Assembly (NCBI GenBank): GCA_030642405.1
Contig: DAOWNV010000027.1
Span: 1-16,224 of the forward strand
Origin: Desulfosarcina sp.
GTDB lineage: Bacteria; Desulfobacterota; Desulfobacteria; Desulfobacterales; Desulfosarcinaceae
Length of the DNA stretch: 16,224 bases
Direction: 5' to 3'
The stretch's first letter is position 1, and every line of letters begins with the position of its first letter. Of this stretch, positions 1 to 6,343 are shown one piece after another. A program made the position numbers and the translations under genes. The notes beneath the pieces were generated by a model. It was not told the origin of the DNA. It ran no database searches and saw only the letters and a program-made list of their open reading frames with translations.

Positions 1-213
1 ATCGGCATCTTTTCTTGGGACATCTGATTTAATGACATAGCAGCCATCCAAAAGAGATTCTTCAGAAAGTGCATTTTCGTCTTTTTCTACTGTTATTAAA
101 CGGTGTTCTTCTTTTGTGTGCACCCACTTGTCGGTAGCCGGTTTTTTGATTTTGGCATTAACTTTTCTGATTGCTGTAGCAATTTGTGCGCGAGGATGAT
201 CGCTGAGAATAAA
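1..213 (-). pseudogene. Transposase remnant (IS1634/IS4-like DDE family), partial
   Basis: Reading the minus strand from 213 to the window edge gives 71 codons without a stop. The translation has conserved-looking protein character, with the segment SLLDGCYVIKSDVP preceded by a basic stretch and an acidic VEKDENALSEE. I recognise the LDGCYVIK(S/T)D signature as the middle part of IS1634/IS4-family DDE transposases; this is recall, not a database search. The frame opens directly after an in-frame TAA (214-216) and has no start codon, so the N-terminal half expected in this family is missing. The rest lies outside the window. It is best read as a decayed or truncated insertion-sequence copy downstream of bamD. 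It could instead be the 3' half of a gene interrupted by a frameshift or deletion at about 213. Confidence 0.7.
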
Positions 214-220
214 TTAAAAC

Positions 221-238
221 CACAGAGAGCACAGAGAA
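221..238. repeat. Two tandem 9-bp units CACAGAGAR
   Basis: CACAGAGAG (221-229) is followed immediately by CACAGAGAA (230-238), starting 7 bp beyond the stop that bounds the transposase remnant. Intergenic strings of this CACAGAGA type are, from memory, common in deltaproteobacterial genomes. The rest of 214-346 contains the bamD terminator candidate and no other gene that I can see. Confidence 0.6.
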
Positions 239-311
239 CTAAAGTTTGAAACGTTGAATTCCCTCTTTGAGCCTTTTCAGGCTAACCGCTACTATCTAAC
301 TGCACAGCTCG

Positions 312-344
312 AAAAATTGTCAAGAGTAGACTTAACCCCTCTTG
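312..344 (-). terminator. Candidate intrinsic terminator after bamD
   Basis: On the minus strand, 2 nt after the bamD stop, CAAGAG (344-339) can pair with CTCTTG (326-321) across a 12-nt loop, followed by ACAATTTTT. The stem is only 6 bp and the T-run is 4 nt beyond it, so this is a weak candidate. Position is its strongest support. Confidence 0.35.
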
Positions 345-346
345 TT

Positions 347-1024
347 TCATGGTGCCGACGGGATTTTCGGTGGCTGAATCCGGGACTGGATCCAGGCCTC
401 GCAATTAGAAAGATAGGTCAAGGCTTCATAGTGATAGCCAACATCCGGATAATTTTCGATCACCGCCTCGAATCGCTTTTTGGCGGCTTTGTATTTCATA
501 TTTTTATAATAGAATATACCAACGTAAAATTCGTGGCCGGACAGGCTTTTGTAACAAGAGACCATGTCGCTGCCGGCCATGGCGGCATAGGCATCATCAG
601 GGTATTGCTGAACCAGCCGGCGATACGTTTCCAGTGCATGGACGGCATTGGATTGATCCCTGTCAATAGTATCGATCTGGTTGAAGTAAGATCGACCAGT
701 CCGGTATATCACATAGGGTACGGCCTCGTTACGGGGATGGAGCTGCTCAAATTCTTCATAGGCCAATATGGCGTCCTCATATGATTCATTATTGTAGTAG
801 GCATCGGCGATCTTCAGTTCCGCCAGAATGGCGTATTTGGAAAAAGGGTACCAGTCCCGCAGTCTTTCAAATGATTCGATGGCATCCTGATAGTTGCCAT
901 CTTTGAAATCAGCAACACCGTCTTGAATCAGCTCTTCAGCGGTTTTTTCCTCTTCAGATTCAAGCCAGGCACAACCGGTCATGACCAGTAGCGTACTTAC
1001 ACAGACAATCAACCACCGTCTCAT
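347..1024 (-). CDS. bamD: Outer membrane protein assembly factor BamD (lipoprotein)
   Basis: Predicted 225-residue lipoprotein of the BamD/ComL family, which joins BamA in the machinery inserting beta-barrel proteins into the outer membrane from the periplasmic side. Residues 1-18 form a lipoprotein signal, MRRWLIVCVSTLLVMTGC, with Cys18 as lipidation site. The remainder is TPR-like helical repeats, for example ELIQDGVADFKDGNYQDAIESF, ILAELKIADAYYNNESYEDA, the RTGRSYFNQ-IDTIDRDQ stretch and AAKKRFEAVIENYPD, in the order typical of BamD (E. coli BamD is about 245 residues). The frame is open 12 codons further upstream to 1060, but the start at 1024 puts the signal peptide at the N-terminus and has AGAAAGA about 9 nt upstream. 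It lies 231 bp downstream of trxA on the same strand, and a weak terminator candidate separates them. Confidence 0.93.
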   Translation of the reverse strand: MRRWLIVCVSTLLVMTGCAWLESEEEKTAEELIQDGVADFKDGNYQDAIESFERLRDWYPFSKYAILAELKIADAYYNNESYEDAILAYEEFEQLHPRNEAVPYVIYRTGRSYFNQIDTIDRDQSNAVHALETYRRLVQQYPDDAYAAMAGSDMVSCYKSLSGHEFYVGIFYYKNMKYKAAKKRFEAVIENYPDVGYHYEALTYLSNCEAWIQSRIQPPKIPSAP

Positions 1025-1090
1025 AACAACAATCTTTCTTCTCGGTGAACATCCAGGCACGGGGCATTTTATCCGAGTTCAAGTTTTCTT

Positions 1091-1119
1091 AAAAAAACAA
1101 GAACATATGGTTGATGTTC
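1091..1119 (-). terminator. Candidate intrinsic terminator between trxA and bamD
   Basis: On the minus strand GAACAT (1119-1114) pairs with ATGTTC (1106-1101) around a 7-nt loop and is followed by TTGTTTTTTT (1100-1091). The T-run is good, but the stem is short and AT-rich. It sits about 135 bp after the trxA stop, so it may end trxA transcripts before bamD. Confidence 0.4.
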
Positions 1120-1255
1120 AACGGATCATTTTTGAGCTGGTCACGGTTTTTTGGAAAAATAGCCGTTACTGGATGGGTGCAACCGAACGACAACCGGCGG
1201 AGTCCATGTTTGGTCCACCGCCAGTTAATCGATATTTTATAAAAAGGGCTTTACA

Positions 1256-1585
1256 TCAAGAGATTACACTCTCCAGAGCATCTTCCAGTTTGGACTTTGC
1301 AACCATTCCGGTGATCTGTTCCGCCACTTCGCCATCTTTGAAAAAGATCAGAGTGGGAATCGCCTTGATACCGAATTTTCCCGGAGTCAGCGGGTTGTCA
1401 TCAACATTGCATTTGGTGAATTTTACTTTGTCACCATAGACTTGTGCCAATTCGTCAAGCATTGGGCCAATAGCTTTGCAGGGGCCGCACCAGGGAGCCC
1501 AGAAATCCACAACAGTGGGTTTATCACTTTTGAGTACCTCTTCATCAAAGCTACTGTCAGCTACTTCCTTGATACTTTCTGCCAT
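1256..1585 (-). CDS. trxA: Thioredoxin
   Basis: A 109-residue classical thioredoxin, the normal size of the family, which reduces disulfides in cytoplasmic proteins. The active site WCGPC is at residues 32-36 in the context VVDFWAPWCGPC, and the cis-proline motif IPT is at 76-78. An extra cysteine is present at residue 59 (KCNVDD), a region that is KLNVDE-like in many thioredoxins. The open frame continues 26 codons upstream to 1663, but the ATG at 1585 has AAAGGA about 9 nt before it, starts at the usual thioredoxin N-terminus (MAESIKEV), and leaves the -10/-35 elements at 1635-1663 in non-coding DNA. The gene is divergent from purN and is followed on the same strand by bamD after 231 bp. 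Confidence 0.96.
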   Translation of the reverse strand: MAESIKEVADSSFDEEVLKSDKPTVVDFWAPWCGPCKAIGPMLDELAQVYGDKVKFTKCNVDDNPLTPGKFGIKAIPTLIFFKDGEVAEQITGMVAKSKLEDALESVIS

Positions 1586-1634
1586 GATGGGATATCCTTT
1601 CAATGGGTGTTGGTGAGACCTTAAAATTTCAACA

Positions 1635-1663
1635 AAGATAATATCAACCCTATAGCTTGTCAA
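1635..1663 (-). promoter_or_regulatory. Sigma70-type promoter for trxA
   Basis: On the minus strand a perfect TTGACA (1663-1658) and TATCTT (1640-1635) are separated by exactly 17 bp. The predicted transcription start lies about 45 nt before the trxA ATG. The -35 matches 6/6 and the -10 matches 4/6. Confidence 0.6.
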
Positions 1664-1725
1664 CCAAAGTTAAAAGACACCGCAGGATAACCGCCCTTGT
1701 TTCGAAAAGACCGGAAATTGACATT

Positions 1726-1804
1726 TACCCGCTGTCTCTGCTACCTCCTTTTTAGAACATAACAAAGCAGCGGGTACCGAAAACATCAAAGCAAAAAAAG
1801 GGGG
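1726..1804 (+). promoter_or_regulatory. Structured leader upstream of purN with possible SD-sequestering helix
   Basis: Two pairings are visible. TACCCGCTG (1726-1734) and CAGCGGGTA (1768-1776) are a perfect 9-bp inverted repeat with a 33-nt loop. CCTCCTTTTT (1744-1753), inside that loop, can pair over 10 bp (one G-U) with AAAAAGGGGG (1795-1804), which is the purN ribosome-binding site. The arms interleave, so they would form a pseudoknot or compete. A TTGACA at 1718-1723 has no good -10 at 17 bp, so the transcription start, and whether the first arm is transcribed, is unknown. The inverted repeat could equally be a DNA operator. Confidence 0.35.
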
Positions 1805-1809
1805 CACGT

Positions 1810-2613
1810 ATGGGGGGTAATATTCGTATCGGCGCACTGATTTCAGGAGGCGGAACCAACCTTCAAGCCATCATCGATGCCTGTGAAGACGGCCGCATCA
1901 ACGGAGACATGGTTTTTGTAGGATCGGATCATCCGAACGTAAAAGGACTGGAACGAGCCAACAAGCACCATATCCCCAGTTTCGTGGTGGAATACGGGCC
2001 GTTTGTTCAATCCTACCGGAATAATCCTGATCAATTTCCCCTGCCGGATGATTTCGCTTACTCTGAGATTGTTGCCAATCAGCACCTTTTTCATTCCGAT
2101 GCCATAGAAGAGCGTGTCCGGGCCTTTTTCTACACCCGGGCCGCGGCGGAAAAAAAACTGCTGTCTAAAATCAATAGTTTCGCTCCGGTTAACCTTTTGG
2201 TCCTTGCCGGCTTTATGCGCAATCTGACACCATATTTTATAGATCGATTCAATACAGATCCCAACAATCCGCGCATTATGAACATCCACCCTGCAATCCT
2301 TCCGTCATTTCCCGGTGTTGACGGTTACGGCGATACCTTCCGCTATGGCTGCAAGGCAGGCGGATGCACCGTTCATTTCATCGACTACGGAGAGGATTCA
2401 GGCCCCATTATCGGCCAGCGGACCTTTCCCATTTTGGAGACCGATACCCTTGAAGATGTAAAACGTAAAGGATTGGAGCAGGAATGGTTGCTTTATCCTG
2501 AATGTATTCAAAACTTTGCCAAAGGATTGATTAAAACGGTAAAAACAACCCATCGTCTGGCCAACGGAGAAGTATACCAACGAACGGTTGTGAAGACGGC
2601 ACAGGAAAGATAG
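1810..2613 (+). CDS. purN: Phosphoribosylglycinamide formyltransferase (PurN-type), enlarged
   Basis: 267-residue member of the PurN formyltransferase family, which transfers a formyl group from 10-formyltetrahydrofolate to glycinamide ribonucleotide in purine synthesis. The phosphate-binding start ISGGGTNLQAI is at 11-21. The catalytic Asn and His are in NIHPAILPSFPG (N158, H160), and the catalytic Asp is in HFIDYGEDSGPII (D196), corresponding by motif to N106, H108 and D144 of E. coli PurN. It is about 55 residues longer than the E. coli enzyme (212). The extra sequence falls mainly between about residues 65 and 120 and contains a Phe/Asp-rich stretch and FYTRAAAEKKL. The ATG at 1810 is preceded by a strong AAAAAAAGGGGG. 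No other purine gene is adjacent, so GAR formylation is inferred from the family and from intact catalytic residues. Confidence 0.82.
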   Translation: MGGNIRIGALISGGGTNLQAIIDACEDGRINGDMVFVGSDHPNVKGLERANKHHIPSFVVEYGPFVQSYRNNPDQFPLPDDFAYSEIVANQHLFHSDAIEERVRAFFYTRAAAEKKLLSKINSFAPVNLLVLAGFMRNLTPYFIDRFNTDPNNPRIMNIHPAILPSFPGVDGYGDTFRYGCKAGGCTVHFIDYGEDSGPIIGQRTFPILETDTLEDVKRKGLEQEWLLYPECIQNFAKGLIKTVKTTHRLANGEVYQRTVVKTAQER

Positions 2614-2636
2614 GGGTGAAAAACCTTTTGCCGCCG

Positions 2637-2690
2637 GCTTAGGATTGTGAATTTTATTATGGGGAAATAATTTTATCCCCAATCCTTAGC
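2637..2690. repeat. Dispersed palindromic element, copy 1
   Basis: GCTTAGGATTG (2637-2647) pairs with CAATCCTTAGC (2680-2690), giving 10 pairs and one T-T mismatch. The inner part holds a second imperfect hairpin, GGGGA/TCCCC (2661-2665/2676-2680), which competes for base 2680. It fills the space between the convergent ends of purN and the TraB gene and has no T-run on either side, so it is not a classical terminator. The same arms recur at 4991-5026. Confidence 0.65.
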
Positions 2691-2700
2691 GTCTTCCGCT

Positions 2701-3870
2701 CTAAATGTATTTCATCATAATGGGTATGGCGATAAAAGTCCCAACTGAACTTCCCAAATTAGTGAACACTACAACCAGTAGAACGCGGGTTACCTTGTTC
2801 CGCCAAAAGCCTCTGACGGAAAGGATATCACTGGAGAGATTTTCAAAATCTTTAACTTTTGGCTTTCGCGAATAAGCCTCTACGAGCCCTGAGACCCATC
2901 CGGCTGCAATCATCGGGTTCAAGGAAGTCAATGGCGCCGCCAATATGGATGCAAGTACCGTCAGCGGGTGTCCCAGAGCAATGAGTGCGCCCATTCCGGC
3001 GAGGGCACCGTTGGCCAGGATCCACCAGGTAATCATATCCGCACCGGCATCAGTCCCGTTTCGAAAAAAACCATAAATTATCAATGAACAGATGCTGATA
3101 GGAATAAACCATTTCAAAAACCCGGACAAACGACTTTTCGGCGGTAACGTTTCCAAAGGTACAAGGTCGATGGGCTGATTCCAGTAGCGCTTCATACCCG
3201 GTACGTGACCTGCACCTACCACAGCAACAACAGACTGTCCGGGTGCCGTACGGATTTTCTCCGTCAAATATCTGTCTCTTTCGTCAATCAATGTGTTCAT
3301 AACCTGAGGCATTGAATCACCTACCTCCTCCAGAATCGACGCAAGCATGTCCTGCTGTTTCATTTTTTCAATATCGGCTTCGCTGATCTCCTCGACTTCT
3401 CCCAAAGACAAAATCAATTGGAAAATCAGCTTGATTTTTCCCCACAGCCCCATTTTTCGCCAGGTCCGGGAAAGAGTGGTTCGAATATCCCGGTCAGCCA
3501 GATGTACGTCAGCATCAACTAATTGAGCCGACTCCATGGCCTGAATCATTTCCTGGCCTGGAGAAACTTCCAGACGATCGGCAATGCGTTTTTGAAAAGA
3601 TGCCAACATCAGATTGGAAAGCAGAAGAAAAGCCTTTTTCTCTTTGATGACTTTGACAATATCCATTTCCTGCCAGCGATCCTTCTGGCGGATCGCCTGT
3701 GCCCTACTCTCGCAAAGCTCCACACAGACCGTATCGGGCTTGATGTCTTCAATGACCGTTTTCACCAGATCCACGCTATCTTTTGATACATGCGCAGTGC
3801 CAACTAACGTAATGTGCTTTCCATCGTATTCCAACTGGTGAACCATCTCTGTATTGTATTTTTCGTTCAT
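2701..3870 (-). CDS. TraB/PrgY-family membrane protein (TIKI-type domain)
   Basis: 389 residues, of the TraB/PrgY (pheromone shutdown) family. The soluble N-terminal two thirds carries the family's conserved motifs: GTAHVS at 24-29, CVELCESR at 49-56, DVHLADRDI at 121-129, LIDERDRYL at 194-202 and VVGAGHVPG at 217-225. The His and Glu residues in these motifs are the presumed metal or catalytic site by analogy with TIKI/TraB proteases. Several hydrophobic segments follow, near 250-267, 278-300, 303-325 and 365-387, and anchor it in the inner membrane. Its bacterial substrate is unknown outside enterococcal pheromone systems, and no conjugation or pheromone gene is nearby. The ATG at 3870 has only a weak ribosome site; a second in-frame ATG at 3846 is possible. 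It is monocistronic and has its own promoter at 3909-3937. Confidence 0.85.
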   Translation of the reverse strand: MNEKYNTEMVHQLEYDGKHITLVGTAHVSKDSVDLVKTVIEDIKPDTVCVELCESRAQAIRQKDRWQEMDIVKVIKEKKAFLLLSNLMLASFQKRIADRLEVSPGQEMIQAMESAQLVDADVHLADRDIRTTLSRTWRKMGLWGKIKLIFQLILSLGEVEEISEADIEKMKQQDMLASILEEVGDSMPQVMNTLIDERDRYLTEKIRTAPGQSVVAVVGAGHVPGMKRYWNQPIDLVPLETLPPKSRLSGFLKWFIPISICSLIIYGFFRNGTDAGADMITWWILANGALAGMGALIALGHPLTVLASILAAPLTSLNPMIAAGWVSGLVEAYSRKPKVKDFENLSSDILSVRGFWRNKVTRVLLVVVFTNLGSSVGTFIAIPIMMKYI

Positions 3871-3908
3871 CGATACTATGTTGCTTTCTTTATTGTGAAA
3901 ATTCCATT

Positions 3909-3937
3909 AGTATATGTGCGATAATAAGCAATGTCAA
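3909..3937 (-). promoter_or_regulatory. Near-consensus sigma70 promoter for the TraB-family gene
   Basis: On the minus strand TTGACA (3937-3932), a 17-bp spacer and TATACT (3914-3909): 6/6 and 5/6 matches with ideal spacing. The predicted start lies about 32 nt upstream of the ATG at 3870. It is one of the best promoters in the window. The rest of 3871-4068 is a divergent spacer in which I see no convincing plus-strand promoter. Confidence 0.7.
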
Positions 3938-4068
3938 ACACAGACACCCGGTATGGTAGGATAACCGCATTTGAACTGGATTAAATAAACACATCGTTTT
4001 ATAGCCAATTCCGTAAAGCGGAACACCGGTTTCCGGAATACCTTCTGCAAACAAACCAGGACAATTCA

Positions 4069-4881
4069 ATGCAAGAGACAAGCCACTCGTCAAAGTCATA
4101 CGCCATTGAAACAGAACCTTTTTATCTGGAAACCGGTGATGAAATCCGAATGTTCGAGGCCGCCGCTTCGGCACAACTACCTGTGATGCTGAAAGGTCCC
4201 ACCGGATGCGGCAAAACCCGATTTGTCGAATATATGGCATTTAAACTCAAACGTCCTTTGATCACCGTAGCCTGCCATGAAGATCTCTTTGCCTCGGATC
4301 TCATAGGACGGTACATTTTAAAAAATGACGAAACCGTTTGGGTTGACGGCCCCCTTACCCGGGCCGTACGTATGGGAGCTATCTGTTATCTGGACGAGGT
4401 GGTCGAAGCCCGAAAAGATACGACCGTTGTCATCCATCCACTGACGGATAACCGTCGAACACTTTCAATCGACAAAAAAGGGGAGGTCGTCCAGGCCCAC
4501 CCCATGTTTCAAATGGTCATCTCTTACAACCCGGGATACCAATCCGTTCTCAAAGACCTGAAGCAAAGTACACGACAGCGTTTCGTTGCACTCTCCTTCG
4601 ATTATCCAAATCCGGACCAGGAAACCCGAATCGTAGCAACCGAAGGGAATGTGGACCCCGACACGGCAGCCCGTCTCGTTACATTGGCCGGGAAAATTCG
4701 CAACATTCGGGAGCAGGGGCTTTCCGAAGGAGCCTCCACCCGTCTTCTCATTTATGCCGCCATGCTCATTCGTCACGGCATCCCCTTCAATGCGGCATGT
4801 ACGGCAGCTATGTGTCAGCCATTGACCGATGATGATTGTTTGCAGGAAACCCTTGACGACTTAATAGAGGATCTGATGTAG
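4069..4881 (+). CDS. AAA+ ATPase of the MoxR superfamily, CbbQ/NirQ/NorQ type
   Basis: 270-residue single-domain AAA+ protein. Walker A GPTGCGKT is at 43-50, Walker B AICYLDE at 104-110, the sensor-1 asparagine at 155 (SYNPGYQ), and arginine-finger candidates R170/R172 are in STRQRF. The length and the C-terminal helical lid (EGASTRLLIYAAMLIRHGIPF and after) match the CbbQ/NirQ/NorQ branch. These act with a von Willebrand factor A partner (CbbO/NorD) to activate or load metal centres of enzymes such as Rubisco or nitric oxide reductase. No such partner or client is present: the flanks are the TraB gene, divergent, and the pqi operon 182 bp downstream. The client is therefore unknown. The ATG at 4069 is preceded by CAGGACAATTCA, giving a GGA core at normal distance. 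Confidence 0.88.
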   Translation: MQETSHSSKSYAIETEPFYLETGDEIRMFEAAASAQLPVMLKGPTGCGKTRFVEYMAFKLKRPLITVACHEDLFASDLIGRYILKNDETVWVDGPLTRAVRMGAICYLDEVVEARKDTTVVIHPLTDNRRTLSIDKKGEVVQAHPMFQMVISYNPGYQSVLKDLKQSTRQRFVALSFDYPNPDQETRIVATEGNVDPDTAARLVTLAGKIRNIREQGLSEGASTRLLIYAAMLIRHGIPFNAACTAAMCQPLTDDDCLQETLDDLIEDLM

Positions 4882-4989
4882 GAACAAAAGATGTTTGCCT
4901 GTGGGTTCAACTTTTTAATTCAAAATGCCGCACCCTGATTTATTTATCATCCCGTGTGTTTGGTTTGGACTTTTTATAAAATGGTGGTA

Positions 4990-5027
4990 TTTAGGATTGT
5001 GAATGAAATTAATTACCCAATCCTTAA
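4990..5027. repeat. Dispersed palindromic element, copy 2
   Basis: TTTAGGATTG (4990-4999) pairs with CAATCCTTAA (5018-5027), with the same internal T-T mismatch as copy 1 at 2637-2690. The left arm shares the identical 14-mer TTAGGATTGTGAAT and the right arm shares CCCAATCCTTA; loop length differs (18 versus 32 nt). It lies between the AAA+ ATPase gene and the pqi operon. The remainder of 4882-5063 shows no gene and no convincing promoter or terminator. Confidence 0.65.
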
Positions 5028-5063
5028 AGGGTATTTGAAAACCACATACGTAGAGAGCACCCT

Positions 5064-5684
5064 TTGGCCAATGAGACAACACTAAATGAAACAACACTAA
5101 TGGCCTGTCATGGATGCGACCTGTTGCACCGAGTTCCGGCGTTGCCGGAAAAAAGCAGGGCTCGGTGCAGCCGGTGCGGTGCGGTGTTGGTTGCTCATCG
5201 CCCCAACTCCATTGACCGATCGTTGGCTTTTTCTATTGCCGGTATAATCCTTTTGTTCCTCGCGAATCTATACCCGTTTTTATCCCTGGAGTCCCAGGGG
5301 GTGGTTTTGAACACCACCCTCATTACCGGTGTAATAATGCTTGTTAAGCAAAGTATGATGGGACTGGCCGCTCTGGTCCTTCTTACCGGTATTCTGGTTC
5401 CCTTTGTTCTGCTCTGCGCCCTTGTTTACGTCCTACTCTCTCTAAAGCGTGGATATCATCTGCCGGCTCGCCGCCGAATGTTCAGACTGGCCTTGATCCT
5501 TCGTCCATGGAGCATGACCGAAGTCTTCCTTCTTGGAATCCTGGTGTCTGTGGTAAAGCTTGCAAAGATGGCAACGATTATTCCCGGCACGGCACTGTTC
5601 TCTTTCCTTGCATTGGTATGTGCCCTGGCCGCGGTAAACGTATCTTTGGATCCCGGCCTGGTATGGAAAAAAATGGACCAATGA
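5064..5684 (+). CDS. pqiA: Paraquat-inducible protein A, single-domain (first PqiA half)
   Basis: 206-residue integral membrane protein of the PqiA family, inner-membrane partner of the MCE protein PqiB in lipid transport between the membranes. A zinc-ribbon-like pair CHGC (15-18) and CSRC (35-38) is followed by four hydrophobic segments at about 55-75, 95-125, 150-170 and 175-195, with PNSIDRSLAFS marking the junction as in other PqiA proteins. E. coli PqiA (about 417 residues) has two such domains in one chain; here they are two genes. The start is ambiguous. TTG at 5064 has AGAGAG 6 nt upstream and would include a doubled NETTL segment; ATG at 5100 would give MACHGC. The gene overlaps the next by ATGA. 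No clear promoter was found. Confidence 0.85.
   Translation: MANETTLNETTLMACHGCDLLHRVPALPEKSRARCSRCGAVLVAHRPNSIDRSLAFSIAGIILLFLANLYPFLSLESQGVVLNTTLITGVIMLVKQSMMGLAALVLLTGILVPFVLLCALVYVLLSLKRGYHLPARRRMFRLALILRPWSMTEVFLLGILVSVVKLAKMATIIPGTALFSFLALVCALAAVNVSLDPGLVWKKMDQ
5070..5099 (+). repeat. 15-bp tandem duplication at the start of pqiA
   Basis: AATGAGACAACACTA (5070-5084) is followed directly by AATGAAACAACACTA (5085-5099), with one difference. In the long pqiA frame it encodes NETTL twice. In another frame each unit makes a mini-ORF, ATG-ARA-CAA-CAC-TAA, and the second stop (5098-5100) overlaps the internal ATG at 5100. Confidence 0.85.
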
Positions 5685-6343
5685 AAACAACATCTGTGCA
5701 TCCACCTCAAACGGCTATCAAAGCCGGACTATTCAACTGCCATGGATGCAGCTTGCTGGTCCGCCGACCGTCCAATGCTTTTACCGGTTCCGTTCGATGC
5801 CCCAGATGCAATACCCGTCTCCACATAAGAAAACCTAACAGTATCAAACGGACTTGGGCACTGGTCATCGCGGCCATGATTTTCTATCTTCCGGCGAACC
5901 TTTTACCGGTTACAATTACCACCTATATGGGTAGCACGCAATCCGACACGATTATGAGCGGAGTGATCTACTTTATGCAGACCGGTTCATTGGGAGTTGG
6001 GTTGATTATCTTTGTTGCCAGCATTGTTGTCCCGATTTCAAAATTGATCATCTTATGTGGTCTGCTGCTATCCGTTCAAAAAGGTACTAGTTGGCGCCCC
6101 AAAGATCGAACCGTTCTTTATCGCATGACGGAGTTGGTAGGGCGCTGGTCAATGTTAGACGTATTTGTGGTGACTGTTTTGGTGGCACTGGTCCGAATGG
6201 GATACATGACTACAATCGAAGCCGGTCCCGGTGCCATGTATTTCGGGGTTGTTGTGGTCATTACAATGTTTGCCGCCATGACTTTCGATCCACGTTTGAT
6301 CTGGGACGCAATGGAGAAAAACGATGAATCGACCACCTGCTGA
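5681..6343 (+). CDS. pqiA: Paraquat-inducible protein A, single-domain (second PqiA half)
   Basis: 220-residue PqiA-family membrane protein, homologous in layout to the preceding gene. Cysteine pairs CHGC (20-23) and CPRC (40-43), the KPNSIKRTWAL junction at about 50-60, and four hydrophobic segments near 58-78, 98-130, 162-182 and 188-208. The two genes together match the two tandem domains of one E. coli-type PqiA. The frame is open far upstream inside the previous gene, but ATG at 5681 overlaps that gene's stop in ATGA, which suggests translational coupling and a 1:1 product ratio. The 3' end overlaps pqiB by 20 bp (6324-6343). Confidence 0.87.
   Translation: MKTTSVHPPQTAIKAGLFNCHGCSLLVRRPSNAFTGSVRCPRCNTRLHIRKPNSIKRTWALVIAAMIFYLPANLLPVTITTYMGSTQSDTIMSGVIYFMQTGSLGVGLIIFVASIVVPISKLIILCGLLLSVQKGTSWRPKDRTVLYRMTELVGRWSMLDVFVVTVLVALVRMGYMTTIEAGPGAMYFGVVVVITMFAAMTFDPRLIWDAMEKNDESTTC

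Noticed and set aside
254..784. 176-codon plus-strand open frame over bamD
   Set aside because: Antisense to a clear BamD with lipoprotein signal and TPR repeats.
1726..1804. Known ZTP (pfl) or purine riboswitch upstream of purN
   Set aside because: The interleaved pairing is suggestive, but the conserved core sequences of these classes are not present.
4007..4040. TTCCG/CGGAA alternative hairpins before the CbbQ-type ATPase gene
   Set aside because: AATTCCG can pair with CGGAA at 4019-4023 or CGGAATA at 4034-4040, but stems are 5-7 bp and there is no supporting context.
4882..4920. Terminator after the CbbQ-type ATPase gene
   Set aside because: Only 4-5 bp pairings precede the short T-run near 4912; too weak.
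5507..5680. 58-codon upstream extension of the second pqiA frame
   Set aside because: Lies inside pqiA1; the ATG at 5681 overlapping the upstream stop gives the family N-terminus, and the extension translates to non-family sequence.
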